A DNA stretch of 64,000 bases from Acidobacteriota bacterium (GCA_020439745.1 JAGQSC010000021.1:124001-188000); one strand, 5' to 3'. Positions 8,447-18,973 are shown, counted from the stretch's first letter. The notes: generated by a model from the letters alone, not told the origin. Numbers and translations are program-made.

Positions 8447-8926
8447 ATGCCCATGTCCAAATCGAGCAAAACCGAACAAATCAAACTCATTGTAGATCAA
8501 ACCCTTGCAGGCACTCCATTTGAACTCGTTTTATTGGAGTACCGAAAAGAGGGTTCGGCCTGGGTATTGCGCCTGTATATCGATCATACAGAAGGCGTGA
8601 ATCTGGACCATTGTGCGGAGGTTTCCCATTTGGTTTCCGGGGCGCTGGACGAGGCAGATATGATGGCTGATGCCTACACCATTGAGGTTTCTTCTCCCGG
8701 CGTGGATCGCCCGCTGGTGGAGTTGGCTCATTTTCAGCGTTTTGTCGGCGAACGCGTTTTTGTGAAATTGTCGCGCAAAACGGAAGGCATCAAACAGGTT
8801 ACCGGAATCTTGCGTCATGTACATGGCGAGGAAATAGAAGTGGAGTCGGAAAACGACGGACAGCTTCACAAGCTCCCCCTGGAGCTGGTTGCCAAGGCAA
8901 CCTTAAAGCCTATTTTGGAATTTTAG
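8447..8926 (+). CDS. rimP: Ribosome maturation factor RimP
   Basis: 159-aa factor for late 30S subunit assembly. The N-terminal alpha/beta domain carries the conserved pattern from GTPFELVLLEYRKEG through LRLYIDHTEGVNLDHCAEVSHLVSGALDE, and YTIEVSSPGVDRPL, and the C-terminal SH3-like domain follows. First gene of rimP-nusA-infB-rbfA-truB. The start is ATG 8447 (ATG 8453 is possible). Neither has a real SD; the only upstream element is the U-run of the leader terminator, so initiation may rely on S1 or be deliberately weak. The frame stays open further upstream through the hairpin, but those residues do not look like RimP. Confidence 0.92.
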   Translation: MPMSKSSKTEQIKLIVDQTLAGTPFELVLLEYRKEGSAWVLRLYIDHTEGVNLDHCAEVSHLVSGALDEADMMADAYTIEVSSPGVDRPLVELAHFQRFVGERVFVKLSRKTEGIKQVTGILRHVHGEEIEVESENDGQLHKLPLELVAKATLKPILEF

Positions 8927-8940
8927 TCAGAGGTTGAACC

Positions 8941-10383
8941 ATGACCTATCAACTGCTCAGTGCCATTGAACAAGTGAGTCGGGAAAAGAACATCGAAGCC
9001 GATGTCATTATCACCGCATTGGAGGAAGCCATCGTGGCAGCCTCCAAGAAGATCTTCAAGTCCGACGAGAACTTCGGCGCGCGATTCAATCGCTCAAGTG
9101 GCGATATTGAAGTGTGGGCGATTAAGGAAGTGGCTGAGGAAGTCAGTAATCCGCGTCGTCAGATTACGCTTGAAGAAGCCGCCCTGTATTACGAGAACCC
9201 TGAAGTGGGCGATACGATCGAGTTCACCAAAGACACAAGCAAGTTGGGTAGAATTGCGGCACATACTGCCAAACAAGTGATCATGCAGAAGGTTCGCGAC
9301 GCGGAAAAGGACAACATATTCCAGGACTTTAAAGGCCGTGAAGGCGAAGTTGTGACGGCCATCGTTCGCCGCTTCGAGCGGGGCAACGTGATCTTCGATT
9401 TGGGCAACAACGTGGAAGCGATCATGTATCGCGAAGAGCAATCACGTGCCGAGCGTTACAACCAAAATGATCGCGTCCGTGTGGTGATTGTGGGTGCCGA
9501 CAAGAGTTCGCGTGAACCCCAAGTCAAAGTCTCCCGAGCTGATGAACGGCTGTTGATGAAACTGTTTGAAATGGAAGTACCCGAGATCTACGACGGCACC
9601 GTCGTTCTGAAAGTTGCGGCCCGCGAAGCAGGCGATCGCTCCAAAATTGCCGTCTACTCCACGGATCCCGATGTGGATCCAATCGGTGCCTGCGTAGGCA
9701 TGGGCGGCTCACGCGTGAAGAGTGTCATTCGCGAATTGAAAGGCGAACGCTTGGATATCGTGCGTTATTCCGACGATATCGCCATGTTTGCCTGTAACGC
9801 CCTTTCACCCGCCAAAATCAACCGCGTCATTATCAGCGACCCAGAGAATCGTCGCCTTGAAGTGATTGTGGACGAGGACCAATTGTCCCTTGCCATTGGT
9901 AAGAAGGGCCAGAATGTCCGCTTGGCCTCAAAGCTGGTGGGCTGGTCTCTTGAAGTGAAATCTGAAGAGCAAAAACGGATTGAAGCGGACGAAGAAATGC
10001 AGCGTATGGCTGAACGGGCTAAAGAAATCGAGGCACTCAAAGAAGCTGGCGAATATGTGGAGCCCGAAATTGAGGAAGTGGCCGCGGATGTGGTATCCGA
10101 AGCCGAAATTGGAGCCGATGTCGTAGAGGACGAGACTCCTGTTACCGAAGAAGAATTCGTTGAGACCGAAGAAGAAGAGGTCGTAGACGAAGGGGTATCC
10201 CTGGAGTTTCTCGACGGCCTGACCGATGAAGATCGGCGATTGTTGGAGATCTATAACATTCTGTATATCGAGGATATACTATATACGCCTCGTGAGGTGC
10301 TCGCTGAGATCCCAGAGCTGGCGGATCACATTGATCGCATCATTGAGTTGGCTAAGAAGTACGCCAGCCAATTTGGGGAATAA
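8941..10383 (+). CDS. nusA: Transcription termination/antitermination protein NusA
   Basis: RNA polymerase-associated pausing, termination and antitermination factor of 480 aa. Order: N-terminal RNAP-binding domain (to about residue 125), S1 domain from about residue 131 (GREGEVVTAIVRRFERGNV), KH1 with IGACVGMGGSRVKSVI near residue 246, and KH2 with LSLAIGKKGQNVRLA. An unusually acidic linker (many Glu/Asp, about residues 375-420) leads to a C-terminal helical segment (LTDEDRRLLEIYNILYIEDIL) resembling the helix-hairpin repeats of long NusA proteins. It sits 14 bp after rimP. It is the natural candidate to act on the terminator in the operon leader. Confidence 0.96.
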   Translation: MTYQLLSAIEQVSREKNIEADVIITALEEAIVAASKKIFKSDENFGARFNRSSGDIEVWAIKEVAEEVSNPRRQITLEEAALYYENPEVGDTIEFTKDTSKLGRIAAHTAKQVIMQKVRDAEKDNIFQDFKGREGEVVTAIVRRFERGNVIFDLGNNVEAIMYREEQSRAERYNQNDRVRVVIVGADKSSREPQVKVSRADERLLMKLFEMEVPEIYDGTVVLKVAAREAGDRSKIAVYSTDPDVDPIGACVGMGGSRVKSVIRELKGERLDIVRYSDDIAMFACNALSPAKINRVIISDPENRRLEVIVDEDQLSLAIGKKGQNVRLASKLVGWSLEVKSEEQKRIEADEEMQRMAERAKEIEALKEAGEYVEPEIEEVAADVVSEAEIGADVVEDETPVTEEEFVETEEEEVVDEGVSLEFLDGLTDEDRRLLEIYNILYIEDILYTPREVLAEIPELADHIDRIIELAKKYASQFGE

Positions 10384-10429
10384 CGGGACGCGAAAGAGCG
10401 AGTAGTTCAAGGACTGAGGAGGACTTTAT

Positions 10430-13159
10430 ATGGCGATACGTGTTTACCAAATCGCGAAGGAGTATGCGACATCATCTGACGTGGTGCTGCAGCTTCTCGA
10501 AGAGGCGGGTTGTCCCGTATCGTCGCATACGGCGGAATTGGACCAGCATGCTGTGCTCACCGTCCGTGCGAAGTTGGGTAAGTTCAAACTTACGGTGATC
10601 GACGGTGAGGAAGTCACCGTGCCTGCCAGCGAGCATGCACCTTTGCCGGATGTCTTATCGAAAAAGGCAAAGAAAAAACGTACCGACGATGAATCTGCCA
10701 TTGCCAATAAGCCTTCCATGAAAGTCCGAGTCATCAAGACCAAACACGATGAGGAAGAAGCGGTTGACGAGCCTGAAATGGAAGTGGAAGCACCACAACC
10801 CAAGGCCCCTAAGCAACCGCCCCGACCTAAATTGAAAGCGCCCGCTGAGCGTATGCGCAGTGTGAGCGTACGTGCCAGGTTGCAGGAGATCCATCGCATT
10901 GCCGAACAGCGTTCGGAACCCGGTGCTCCCGCTGAAGTCGAGCAGGCTCGTCCCGCTCAACGCGACGATCGCCGGTTTGAAAGGCCTGCCCGCCCAGGTG
11001 ATCGACCGCCCCGTGGCGATCGGCCGCCCCGCGGAGATCGACCTGCGCGAAGTGGTCCGCCCCGTCCGGGTCAGGATAACCGCCGTCCGGGCCCCGGCGA
11101 CCGTACAAGACCGGGCCAAGACCGAAACCGTCCAGCACGACCCACGGATCGTAGGCCGGTACCCGATAAGGGTGCCGTATTTACGGCAGATGACCTGAAC
11201 CGAGCGTTTCAAGGCGATATGCCCGGCGAAATGGGGCAAAGTGCCCGCACGGCGCAACCGGGGCGCATGCGCGGTACGGCTGCGCCAGTACACGGCAAGA
11301 AAAAGAAAAAGAAGCGCCGTCGTTCAGAGAACGTCGACAAGACTGGACCCATCCTGCCATCAGCCAGTAAGGTGAACCTGCCTGAACACGAAATTGGTGT
11401 CATCATGTTGTCCGAAGGGGTGACGATCAAGGAACTGGCGGAGAAAGTGAATCGGCTGTCCAAAGACATCATCAAACGCCTGTTTGAAAAGGGCATCATG
11501 GCTACCATCAACGATGTCTTGGACAAGGAGCTAGCTGTCGAACTCGCAAAGGATTTCGGTTACCTGGCCGATGTCGTGAGTTTCGAGGAGGAAATGCAGA
11601 TTCGAGAAGAAGAACAAGTCACGCAGCAAGAAGGCGATGAAGAAGCGGTACCTCGCGCACCGATTGTCACCATCATGGGCCATGTGGATCACGGTAAGAC
11701 TTCGTTGCTGGATCGCATCCGATCGACTCGAGTGGCTTCGGGCGAAGCGGGTGGGATCACCCAGCACATCGGCGCCTATGCAGTCGAATGTAACAACCGT
11801 CCTATTGTCTTTCTCGACACACCGGGTCACGAAGCATTTACCAAGATGCGCGCGCGCGGTACGTCAGTTACCGACTTGGTGATTCTGGTTGTGGCGGCCG
11901 ATGATGGCGTCAAGCCGCAAACCATCGAAGCCATTCACCATGCACAGGCTGCGAAGGCCCCGATCATCATCGCAATCAACAAAATCGACAAACCGGAAGC
12001 CAACCCCGACCGAGTCAAAACCATGCTCACGGAACATTCGCTGATTGTGGAAGAGTTCGGTGGTGATAGTCCTTGTGTGGAAGTATCTGCCAAAACGGGC
12101 ACGGGCATTCAGGATCTGTTGGAGATGATTCTCCTTGTGGCTGATATGCAGAACCTGACGGCGTACCCAGAACGCAAAGGCAAGGGCACAGTGATTGAGG
12201 CACAGTTGGATCGCAGACGCGGTCCTGTGGCCACCATTCTGGTTCAAGACGGAAACGTATCGGTTGGTGAATACTTCATTACTGGTGCCACCTACGGGAA
12301 GATCCGCGCCATGAACGATGATTTGGGTCAGTCCATCAAGAACGTGGGCCCAGCAACTCCCGTTGAGATCATTGGTCTACAAGACGTTCCACAAGCAGGC
12401 GACACGTTCCAAGTCGTGGAAAACGAGGCCACGGCTCGTCAGATCTCTAGTTTCCGCCAGGAAAAAATGCGCGAAGAACATCTGCGTCAGCGAAAACATA
12501 TGTCGCTGGATCAGTTGTTCAGTAAGGTAAACCAAGGCGAAGTGAAAGAACTGCCGCTGATCGTGAAAGCCGATGCCCAGGGCAGTGTGGAAGGCATCAG
12601 TCATGCGCTGGATCAAATTGTCAGCGAGAAAGTGCATCTGCGCGTCATTCACCAAGGCGTAGGTAACATTACCGAAAACGACATTCTTTTGGCCATGGCA
12701 TCAGATGCCATCGTCATCGGGTTCCATGTGAAAGTGGAGCCAAAGGCTCAAGACCTTGCCGATCGCGAGGACATAGATGTCCGCTTATACGAAGTCATCT
12801 ACGAGATTTCCAAACAGATCGAAGAAGCCATGATCGGCATGTTGGCGCCTGAATATCGCGAAAAAGTGATTGGACGCGTGGTGGTTCGTCAGATCTTCCA
12901 AGTTCCCAAGATGGGTCGCATTGCGGGTTCATATGTGGACGATGGTCTGGTGAAACGCGACGCCAAAGTGCGCGTGATGCGTGGCGGAGACCAAATCCAT
13001 CAAGGCGTCGTGGTGGCTCTGAAGCGCTTCAAAGACGACGTCAACGAAGTGAAAAGCGGCTACGAATGTGGCATTAAGGTCAGTGACTTTGAAACCATTG
13101 AGGAAGGCGACATCCTTGAAGTCTTCATCATGGAAGCTGTTCAACCGACACAGCTATAA
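10430..13159 (+). CDS. infB: Translation initiation factor IF-2
   Basis: GTPase of 909 aa that places initiator fMet-tRNA on the 30S subunit. It begins with an IF2N domain ([21 protein letters not shown]). A long basic linker contains a low-complexity block of repeated Gly-Asp-Arg-Pro-Pro-Arg-like units (about 10990-11160). A second IF2N-like domain follows ([20 protein letters not shown]). The G domain has G1 GHVDHGKTS at residues 417-425, G3 DTPGHEAF and G4 NKID, and the IF2 C-terminal beta-barrels complete the protein. A strong GAGGAGGA SD precedes the ATG. The 46-bp gap after nusA is the longest in the operon. Confidence 0.97.
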   Translation: MAIRVYQIAKEYATSSDVVLQLLEEAGCPVSSHTAELDQHAVLTVRAKLGKFKLTVIDGEEVTVPASEHAPLPDVLSKKAKKKRTDDESAIANKPSMKVRVIKTKHDEEEAVDEPEMEVEAPQPKAPKQPPRPKLKAPAERMRSVSVRARLQEIHRIAEQRSEPGAPAEVEQARPAQRDDRRFERPARPGDRPPRGDRPPRGDRPARSGPPRPGQDNRRPGPGDRTRPGQDRNRPARPTDRRPVPDKGAVFTADDLNRAFQGDMPGEMGQSARTAQPGRMRGTAAPVHGKKKKKKRRRSENVDKTGPILPSASKVNLPEHEIGVIMLSEGVTIKELAEKVNRLSKDIIKRLFEKGIMATINDVLDKELAVELAKDFGYLADVVSFEEEMQIREEEQVTQQEGDEEAVPRAPIVTIMGHVDHGKTSLLDRIRSTRVASGEAGGITQHIGAYAVECNNRPIVFLDTPGHEAFTKMRARGTSVTDLVILVVAADDGVKPQTIEAIHHAQAAKAPIIIAINKIDKPEANPDRVKTMLTEHSLIVEEFGGDSPCVEVSAKTGTGIQDLLEMILLVADMQNLTAYPERKGKGTVIEAQLDRRRGPVATILVQDGNVSVGEYFITGATYGKIRAMNDDLGQSIKNVGPATPVEIIGLQDVPQAGDTFQVVENEATARQISSFRQEKMREEHLRQRKHMSLDQLFSKVNQGEVKELPLIVKADAQGSVEGISHALDQIVSEKVHLRVIHQGVGNITENDILLAMASDAIVIGFHVKVEPKAQDLADREDIDVRLYEVIYEISKQIEEAMIGMLAPEYREKVIGRVVVRQIFQVPKMGRIAGSYVDDGLVKRDAKVRVMRGGDQIHQGVVVALKRFKDDVNEVKSGYECGIKVSDFETIEEGDILEVFIMEAVQPTQL

Positions 13160-13167
13160 GGTGAAAC

Positions 13168-13524
13168 ATGAATGCGCGACTTGAACCTATCTGCGAGCAG
13201 GTACGTGAAATTATTAGCAGAGCGATTGCTTTCGAGATGCGTGACCCCGCCTTCGAAGGCGTCACGATCACACGGGTTCGTGTGAGCCCCGACTATCAGT
13301 TTGCTGATGTACGTTACACCACCTACGACGATGAAGATCGTGAATTGGCAGAAGCTGGTTTTCAACGGGCCAGAGGGGCCCTGCGCTCAGCCGTTGCCAA
13401 ACAGATCAACATGCGAAAAACGCCGCAACTCAGATTTCACTATGATGAGGATGTGGTGGCTGAACGTCGCATCAGCGATATTCTCGAAGGACTGAAAGAG
13501 GACAGCCCCAACGTTGAAGCGTAA
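13168..13524 (+). CDS. rbfA: Ribosome-binding factor A
   Basis: Small KH-fold protein (118 aa) that binds 16S rRNA in the late 30S assembly intermediate and supports cold adaptation. Recognisable segments are REIISRAIAFEMRDPAFEGVTITRVRVSPDYQFADVRY cut across the usual strands, AKQINMRKTPQLRFHYDED, and the final acidic tail. It lies 8 bp after infB and overlaps the truB start by 11 bp. Confidence 0.94.
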   Translation: MNARLEPICEQVREIISRAIAFEMRDPAFEGVTITRVRVSPDYQFADVRYTTYDDEDRELAEAGFQRARGALRSAVAKQINMRKTPQLRFHYDEDVVAERRISDILEGLKEDSPNVEA

Positions 13525-14410
13525 AGACATTCCCTTTGCGTTCCTGCCCGTAAACAAGCCTGCCGGACCCACATCACACGATGTGGTGGCTGCGGTGCGG
13601 CGTTGTCTGCCTCGAAAGACCAAAGTGGGCCATACAGGCACGTTGGACCCGTTCGCCGAAGGGATTCTGATTCTTGCCATTGGTAAAGCCACCCGTTTTT
13701 CGGACGATGTTCATGGCTTAAGCAAAACCTATGAAGGCACGATTGAACTGGGGCGACAAACCAATACTTTGGATCCGACAGGTGAAGTGACGAGCGAAAT
13801 GGACGTCCCCTATTTGGACGCCTCAATCATTGAGCCTGTGGCCGCTCAATTCCGTGGCGAAATAGACCAGGTTCCTCCAGCGTTTTCTGCTAAGAAAGTG
13901 GACGGCGTTCGCAGTTACCGCCTAGCGCGCAAGGACAAGGCAGTGGTCTTAGAAGCGAAGCGGGTTCAAATAGAGGCACTCACGATTCAGCTGATTGAAC
14001 CGCGATTATTGCGACTAACTGTGACCTGTTCCACGGGCACCTATGTCCGTTCGTTGGCTCGAGACATCGCCGAAAGTCTTGGGACCTGTGGACTCCTGGC
14101 CTCTCTGGTACGAACCTCTGTGGGTCCTGTCCAATTGAACCATTGTGTGGATTTGGCGCAACTGTCTGAAGAAGGTATCCATCAGCATAGGCTGCCGATC
14201 GGTGCCGTTTTGAGTCAATACCCAGAGATTGAACTGCCCGCTGACAGTTACCAGGACTTAGTCAACGGCAGGATATTCCCCACGCATGAACCTTTGCCAA
14301 CATCATTCATCGGACGTATTGAGCGGCATGGTGACGTGCGGGCCATGTTCAAATGCCAATACCAACGCGGCGTCGGTGTCTCCTCGTCTTTTGTCTGTTA
14401 CCATGAGTAG
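13514..14410 (+). CDS. truB: tRNA pseudouridine(55) synthase
   Basis: TruB (298 aa) converts U55 to pseudouridine in the T loop of tRNAs and acts as a tRNA chaperone. The catalytic Asp45 lies in GHTGTLDPFAEGIL. VNKPAGPTSHDVV, the YEGTIELGRQTNTLDPTGE strand and STGTYVRSLARDIAESLG are family motifs. The start is TTG 13514, inside the end of rbfA, with GAGGA eleven bases upstream; no better start is available. Last gene of the operon. Its stop codon abuts the stop of the convergent sensor kinase gene with no gap and no terminator. Confidence 0.93.
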   Translation: MKRKDIPFAFLPVNKPAGPTSHDVVAAVRRCLPRKTKVGHTGTLDPFAEGILILAIGKATRFSDDVHGLSKTYEGTIELGRQTNTLDPTGEVTSEMDVPYLDASIIEPVAAQFRGEIDQVPPAFSAKKVDGVRSYRLARKDKAVVLEAKRVQIEALTIQLIEPRLLRLTVTCSTGTYVRSLARDIAESLGTCGLLASLVRTSVGPVQLNHCVDLAQLSEEGIHQHRLPIGAVLSQYPEIELPADSYQDLVNGRIFPTHEPLPTSFIGRIERHGDVRAMFKCQYQRGVGVSSSFVCYHE

Positions 14411-17400
14411 CTAGACTGTTGAAGTCACCTCGGACCGTGCTTTTAGAGGAATTTCCAAATAGAAGCTTGCGCCCAGTCCGGGACCCTCACTTGCCACGAG
14501 TACTTTCCCGCCCATCTCAGTCATCGCGTTGGCACAGAAATGAAGGCCAAACCCGTGTCCGTGCTCCTTTTTCGTGAAACCGTGGCTGAATAACCGATCC
14601 ATCTCGTCAGGCTCGATTCCATGCCCCGTGTCCAAAAATCGAACCCGCGCCTTGGACTCGTCGGTTTCCGCGGTGATCGATAGGTTTCTGGGCATCTCGG
14701 GCGGAAGATCGTTCATGGCCTCGCAAGCGTTTTTGACAATGTTGATCATGACTTGGAGCATACGTGACTTTTGAGCGTAGATGACGATGTGCGCGGATAC
14801 ATGGACCTCGGTGTGTATGTGCCAATTGGCAATTGATTGACTCATGATGGTCAGGGAGTCGTCAATCAGCGTGCGCAGGTTCAATTCCTCGGATAAGGGT
14901 CCTACCAGGGCATAGTCTTGTTGGGCGCTGATGATCTCTTTGATGTGATTCACACGCACTTGGATCTGGCGGGACTCTTCATGCAGCTTGGAACGCTCAT
15001 TGGTCGACGCATCTGCTATCCGCGTCAAGGCCCTGGCCGTTTCTTCGCGATCATTGTGTGACCGCTTTGCCAAACGCCGACACAGGTCTCCCAGGCGGTC
15101 GAGCGATAGCTGATCCTGAATCATTTCGGCGGATATATACACGCTATTTAGTGCGTTCCCAATATTGTGAAGAATATCTATGGCCATTTCCGCCATGCCC
15201 GCCTTGTGTGCCGAGTCGACCAGTTGCTGTTGTGCGGAAAGCAGGTCATCGTGTGCCGCCTTCAAGTCGGCAGTTCGTTCGGCCACATGTGTTTCCAGCA
15301 TGGTATTGCGACTGGAAAGATCCTGCATACGCCAGAAAATCAATCCTGCTGCGCTCAATAGGCACAAGGCTATGAACCACAGGCGTTGCCAAAATGGGGG
15401 GATTACTTTAATGGGTAGCGCCAGACCTTTCTCGTTCCACACCCCATCGTGGTTGCTACCTTGTACGCGGAACGTGTAGTTACCGCCGCTTAGGTTCGAG
15501 TAGCTTATGTAGCGCCTATCATTGGTGGACCAGTCCGAATCAAAGCCCTCCAGCTTGTGACGATACTGGTTCTTGTCCGGATAGGTATAGTCCAATGCCG
15601 CAAACTCAAACGAGATAAATTTTTCATCGTGATGGAGGACAACCGGTTCAAACGTGCCGTCGATTCGGTTGATCAGGCGCTCCTGGTCAAACACCTTAAA
15701 TGACGTGATGACCAAGGGCGGCACATAAGGACTTTCAGTGATTTCACTGGGGTAGAAGGCATTAAATCCATTGGTGCCTCCAAACATCATCATGCCATCG
15801 GCTGATTGATGAGCCGATCCAGACAAAAATTCATTGGCTTGAAGCCCATCCGATACATCGTAACTGCGGAAATGGATGTCGGCGCCGTCCATGCGCAATC
15901 GGACAATCCCTCGGTTGGTACTGGCCCAAAGGTCTCCTTGATCGTCACGTAACAACGCGTGAATGACAGCATTAGGGAGTCCGGCTTTGGTGTTAAAAAT
16001 CTCGAACGTGTTCCCCGGCAGTCTGAGCCGGTTCAAACCTGAAAAAGTGCCGACCCAATAATCACCGGCGTTGTCTTCACAGACAGCAGTGACGTAGTCG
16101 CTACTCAGGCTGTCACTGCGCCCATTATCGTGCGTGTACCGCCGCACTTTTCGGCTTACCGGGTCATATACCAGCAAGCCGCTACCGTAGGTACCCACCC
16201 ATAAATGGCGGTGGCGATCTTCGTAGATATGCAGGATGGAGTCATGCTCTTCCGGCAAGGCGGCCGTTTCGAAACGGCGTTCTTCGGGTATGAACTTCTG
16301 CATGCCATCTCTAGTGCCAATCCACATGGTGTCGTCAGCCGATCGCAGCATGGTGTGAACGTAGTCATTGCTGATGACCCTATGGTCAGACCGCGTACTG
16401 GCATAGTATTCGAACTGGCCAGTCTGCTGATTAAGGATATTGAGACCTGCGCCGTAGGTACCCACCCAGATTTGACCTTCTGCATCTTCGTTAATGCAAA
16501 GCACTTGGTACTCGGATAGCCCTGTATTGTCGTTGGGATCATGGCGATAGTATTTCTGGACCTTCCAATGTTCGTCTAGTTGGTTGAGCCCATCTATCGT
16601 GCCTACCCAGGTTCGTTTCTGAAGGTCGCGATAAAGAGATCGAACATTGTTGTTGGAGAGACTGAAATCGCTGGACGTGTTGCCGCGCACCAGGTTGAAT
16701 TTCTTTCGGTACATCGAGAACTTGTTAAGTCCTGCCAAATAACATCCGGCCCAAAACACGCCAGATCGGTCCAAGAACAAACAGAGAATATTGTCACTAC
16801 TGAGCTCTGTGCTCAGGCCTGTGTTGCCGCGATAAACGCGAATGTCGAGGGAAATGGGGTCGATGCTCAAAAGACCGCCATTGCGCGTGCCTGCCCAGAC
16901 TAGTTTGTGGATTGGATCTTGAAAAATCGTGTTGATCCAGTCGTCGGGTAAAGCGTCTGGTTTCGAGGCCTGAACGATCCATTTCGTGTAGGTTCCGGTC
17001 TCGCGGTCCAGGCGATTCAAACCTTTGGTGGTGCCCGCCCAGATCGCACCTTGGTCGTCTTCGCACAAGGCACGGACCTCGGAATGGGTTAACTGGTCAG
17101 GCTCTGACCCTTGAAGGTGAAGCTTGTAGGTGAGGTCTACCGGATTGATCTCGTGCAAGCCGTTCTTGGTGCCAACCCACATGGTGTGATCTCGTGCTAC
17201 GAGAATCGCTCGCACTCTTTGGTCGTTTAGTGGTTTGGCTGCGACATCGCCATAGGCTTGATAAGAGTAGTCCTTTGGGTTGAAACGTGTCAGGCCTCCT
17301 GCGAAGGATCCGATCCAAAGGAATCCGTCGTGGTCTTGAACGATCTCAGAGATGCCTTCGCGGATCGGGCCGAGCAGATCTGCATCAGAGTGAAGAAAAT

Positions 17401-17746
17401 GACGAAACCCATCGGTCTGATGTTGATACTGATTGAGACCCGTACGGGTGCCCACCCAAAGGTCACCATTGGCATCCACACAAATCGCCTTGACCCAATT
17501 GTCCAACAGCGAATCGGGCTGATCGCCGTCGTTCTGGTAAACCGTGAATTTGTAGCCGTCGAACTTGTTGAGGCCGTCTTCAGTGGCAAACCACAAGAAC
17601 CCGTAATTGTCTTGGACAATCTCAAACACGGAGCTTTGAGACAAGCCATCTTTGATGCCGAGATGACTGAACACAATTTGGCTGTCCGAGAAATCGGGGA
17701 CCTGAGCCCAGGCAGCGATGCACCCCAACAAGAGTAGGCTTCTCAA
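14411..17746 (-). CDS. Periplasmic two-component-propeller sensor histidine kinase
   Basis: Membrane sensor kinase of 1111 aa. A short signal-like N-terminus is followed by about 700 residues of repeated propeller blades with the LWVGT/IWVGT signature (about a dozen copies), a Y_Y_Y domain, a transmembrane helix near residues 786-806 and a coiled segment. The dimerisation helix carries the phosphoacceptor His860 in LHNIGNALNSVY, and the HATPase domain has NACEAM, DTGHGIEP and GFGLHFCANAM. There is no receiver or DNA-binding domain, so it needs a separate partner. The start is TTG 17746 with GAGGT upstream; an in-frame TGA lies just before it. The periplasmic ligand is unknown; the architecture resembles sugar or polysaccharide sensors. 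Confidence 0.9.
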   Translation of the reverse strand: MRSLLLLGCIAAWAQVPDFSDSQIVFSHLGIKDGLSQSSVFEIVQDNYGFLWFATEDGLNKFDGYKFTVYQNDGDQPDSLLDNWVKAICVDANGDLWVGTRTGLNQYQHQTDGFRHFLHSDADLLGPIREGISEIVQDHDGFLWIGSFAGGLTRFNPKDYSYQAYGDVAAKPLNDQRVRAILVARDHTMWVGTKNGLHEINPVDLTYKLHLQGSEPDQLTHSEVRALCEDDQGAIWAGTTKGLNRLDRETGTYTKWIVQASKPDALPDDWINTIFQDPIHKLVWAGTRNGGLLSIDPISLDIRVYRGNTGLSTELSSDNILCLFLDRSGVFWAGCYLAGLNKFSMYRKKFNLVRGNTSSDFSLSNNNVRSLYRDLQKRTWVGTIDGLNQLDEHWKVQKYYRHDPNDNTGLSEYQVLCINEDAEGQIWVGTYGAGLNILNQQTGQFEYYASTRSDHRVISNDYVHTMLRSADDTMWIGTRDGMQKFIPEERRFETAALPEEHDSILHIYEDRHRHLWVGTYGSGLLVYDPVSRKVRRYTHDNGRSDSLSSDYVTAVCEDNAGDYWVGTFSGLNRLRLPGNTFEIFNTKAGLPNAVIHALLRDDQGDLWASTNRGIVRLRMDGADIHFRSYDVSDGLQANEFLSGSAHQSADGMMMFGGTNGFNAFYPSEITESPYVPPLVITSFKVFDQERLINRIDGTFEPVVLHHDEKFISFEFAALDYTYPDKNQYRHKLEGFDSDWSTNDRRYISYSNLSGGNYTFRVQGSNHDGVWNEKGLALPIKVIPPFWQRLWFIALCLLSAAGLIFWRMQDLSSRNTMLETHVAERTADLKAAHDDLLSAQQQLVDSAHKAGMAEMAIDILHNIGNALNSVYISAEMIQDQLSLDRLGDLCRRLAKRSHNDREETARALTRIADASTNERSKLHEESRQIQVRVNHIKEIISAQQDYALVGPLSEELNLRTLIDDSLTIMSQSIANWHIHTEVHVSAHIVIYAQKSRMLQVMINIVKNACEAMNDLPPEMPRNLSITAETDESKARVRFLDTGHGIEPDEMDRLFSHGFTKKEHGHGFGLHFCANAMTEMGGKVLVASEGPGLGASFYLEIPLKARSEVTSTV

Positions 17747-18004
17747 CTGTGAACCTCATTCGCCATAAATTGCCGCTGTATCTATTTTCGGCCGAGTTTA
17801 CCACGGACTTTTGCGTTTTTTTGGTTCAGGAGATGGGACAATCGACTTGTTGAGGGATAGCATCGTTCGTGAGAGACGTACCTGAACCTCGTGTTCGCAA
17901 CCGCCACAATGGTCTTCGGACGAGTAAAGTCTCAGTTGTTGATGGGGTAAACTCAAGGCAAGTGGCGACCATTACAGACGTTTGTGGATTGCAGCCCGAT
18001 ATCG

Positions 18005-18973
18005 TTAGTAATCAAGGATCGCTTGAGCGATTTGGCGCACAAGCATCAATGCGTGTTCTCGCTGCGCTTCAGATTTGGCGGTCAAGTAATCCCAGTCAGT
18101 CACACTGCCATGTGATGCATTTGGAATGTTGATCTGTTTGATGTTGCGATGTTGATCGAGAAAAGAAGCGTCAATTGGCTTGAGTCGCTCGGTTCGGATA
18201 TTGATGATTTTTGTCTGATAAGTTGCCAATTCACTGTTTTCAACGCCAGGGGCATCAATGTTGACCATGCAAGATACCGAACGATTTCGAAGTGCCAAAC
18301 CCCGTGCCGCCAAGAATCCTGACGAGTGGCCCACCGCAATCACTCTGGTGAAATCAATGTGATGGACGAACGCTGAGTCTGGCTGTTCAGTCCACTTGAT
18401 CAATTGGGCAATCACGAAATCAAGATCAGCTGCATAAAACTGCATGACTTCATCATAGGAATGGAACTGCTTTTCTGTCGCTTCTGTCACAACATCAGAG
18501 GAAAGTGCGATGTGACCCATATAGGGGTGATCCAGCGCCGCTATCACATATCCATGACTCGCCAACTCCTCCGAAATGATGGTGAGAGAGGCATGGGAGC
18601 CTTGCCAGCCATGTGACAAAAGAATCAGAGGAAACCCGCTTCTTTGCGGGTATGGTTTTGCGTTCGCAATGGCGTTTGTTTTGACCCTTTTGATCAAGTC
18701 GATGTCCGACTGGTCCCAGATTGGTGCGTAGGCATCTGGATCGTTGTAATAACTTGCCCTAGTACCTTTTGTGTCGGCTGTAGGGTAATAGAGTTTCAAA
18801 AGTACCTGCCGCTTGTCGTATGGGTCTTCGGTGGCTCGTTCGTCCCTTTCGATATCTGTCCATTGGAGGGACCAAGCGCCCACTTCATAGGAGCCTGTCG
18901 GCTTGGGCAGCGGAAGGTCCTGTAGAAACACGTGGCTGACTAACATGACAATCGGCATCCAGACGGTCCTCAC
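18005..18973 (-). CDS. Exported alpha/beta hydrolase, PAF-acetylhydrolase-like
   Basis: Secreted esterase or lipase-like protein of 322 aa. It has an N-terminal hydrophobic export segment, an oxyanion-hole strand LILLSHGWQGSH, the nucleophile elbow GHSSG, an Asp in NIDAPG and a His in NASHGSV, the order found in platelet-activating-factor acetylhydrolase-like enzymes. The substrate is unknown. GTG 18973 directly follows an in-frame TAG and has AAGGTGA upstream; ATG 18958 is a good alternative. It begins 6 bp after the aspartyl protease gene, so the two form an operon. Confidence 0.8.
   Translation of the reverse strand: MRTVWMPIVMLVSHVFLQDLPLPKPTGSYEVGAWSLQWTDIERDERATEDPYDKRQVLLKLYYPTADTKGTRASYYNDPDAYAPIWDQSDIDLIKRVKTNAIANAKPYPQRSGFPLILLSHGWQGSHASLTIISEELASHGYVIAALDHPYMGHIALSSDVVTEATEKQFHSYDEVMQFYAADLDFVIAQLIKWTEQPDSAFVHHIDFTRVIAVGHSSGFLAARGLALRNRSVSCMVNIDAPGVENSELATYQTKIINIRTERLKPIDASFLDQHRNIKQINIPNASHGSVTDWDYLTAKSEAQREHALMLVRQIAQAILDY

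Noticed and set aside
10655-11293. 212-aa open frame antisense to infB
   Set aside because: It arises from the low-complexity Pro/Arg linker read backwards; there is no SD and no family likeness, and infB is certain.
17869-18132. 87-aa open frame in the 17747-18004 gap
   Set aside because: It runs into the hydrolase gene on the other strand, has no SD and no recognisable features; the gap itself shows nothing definite.
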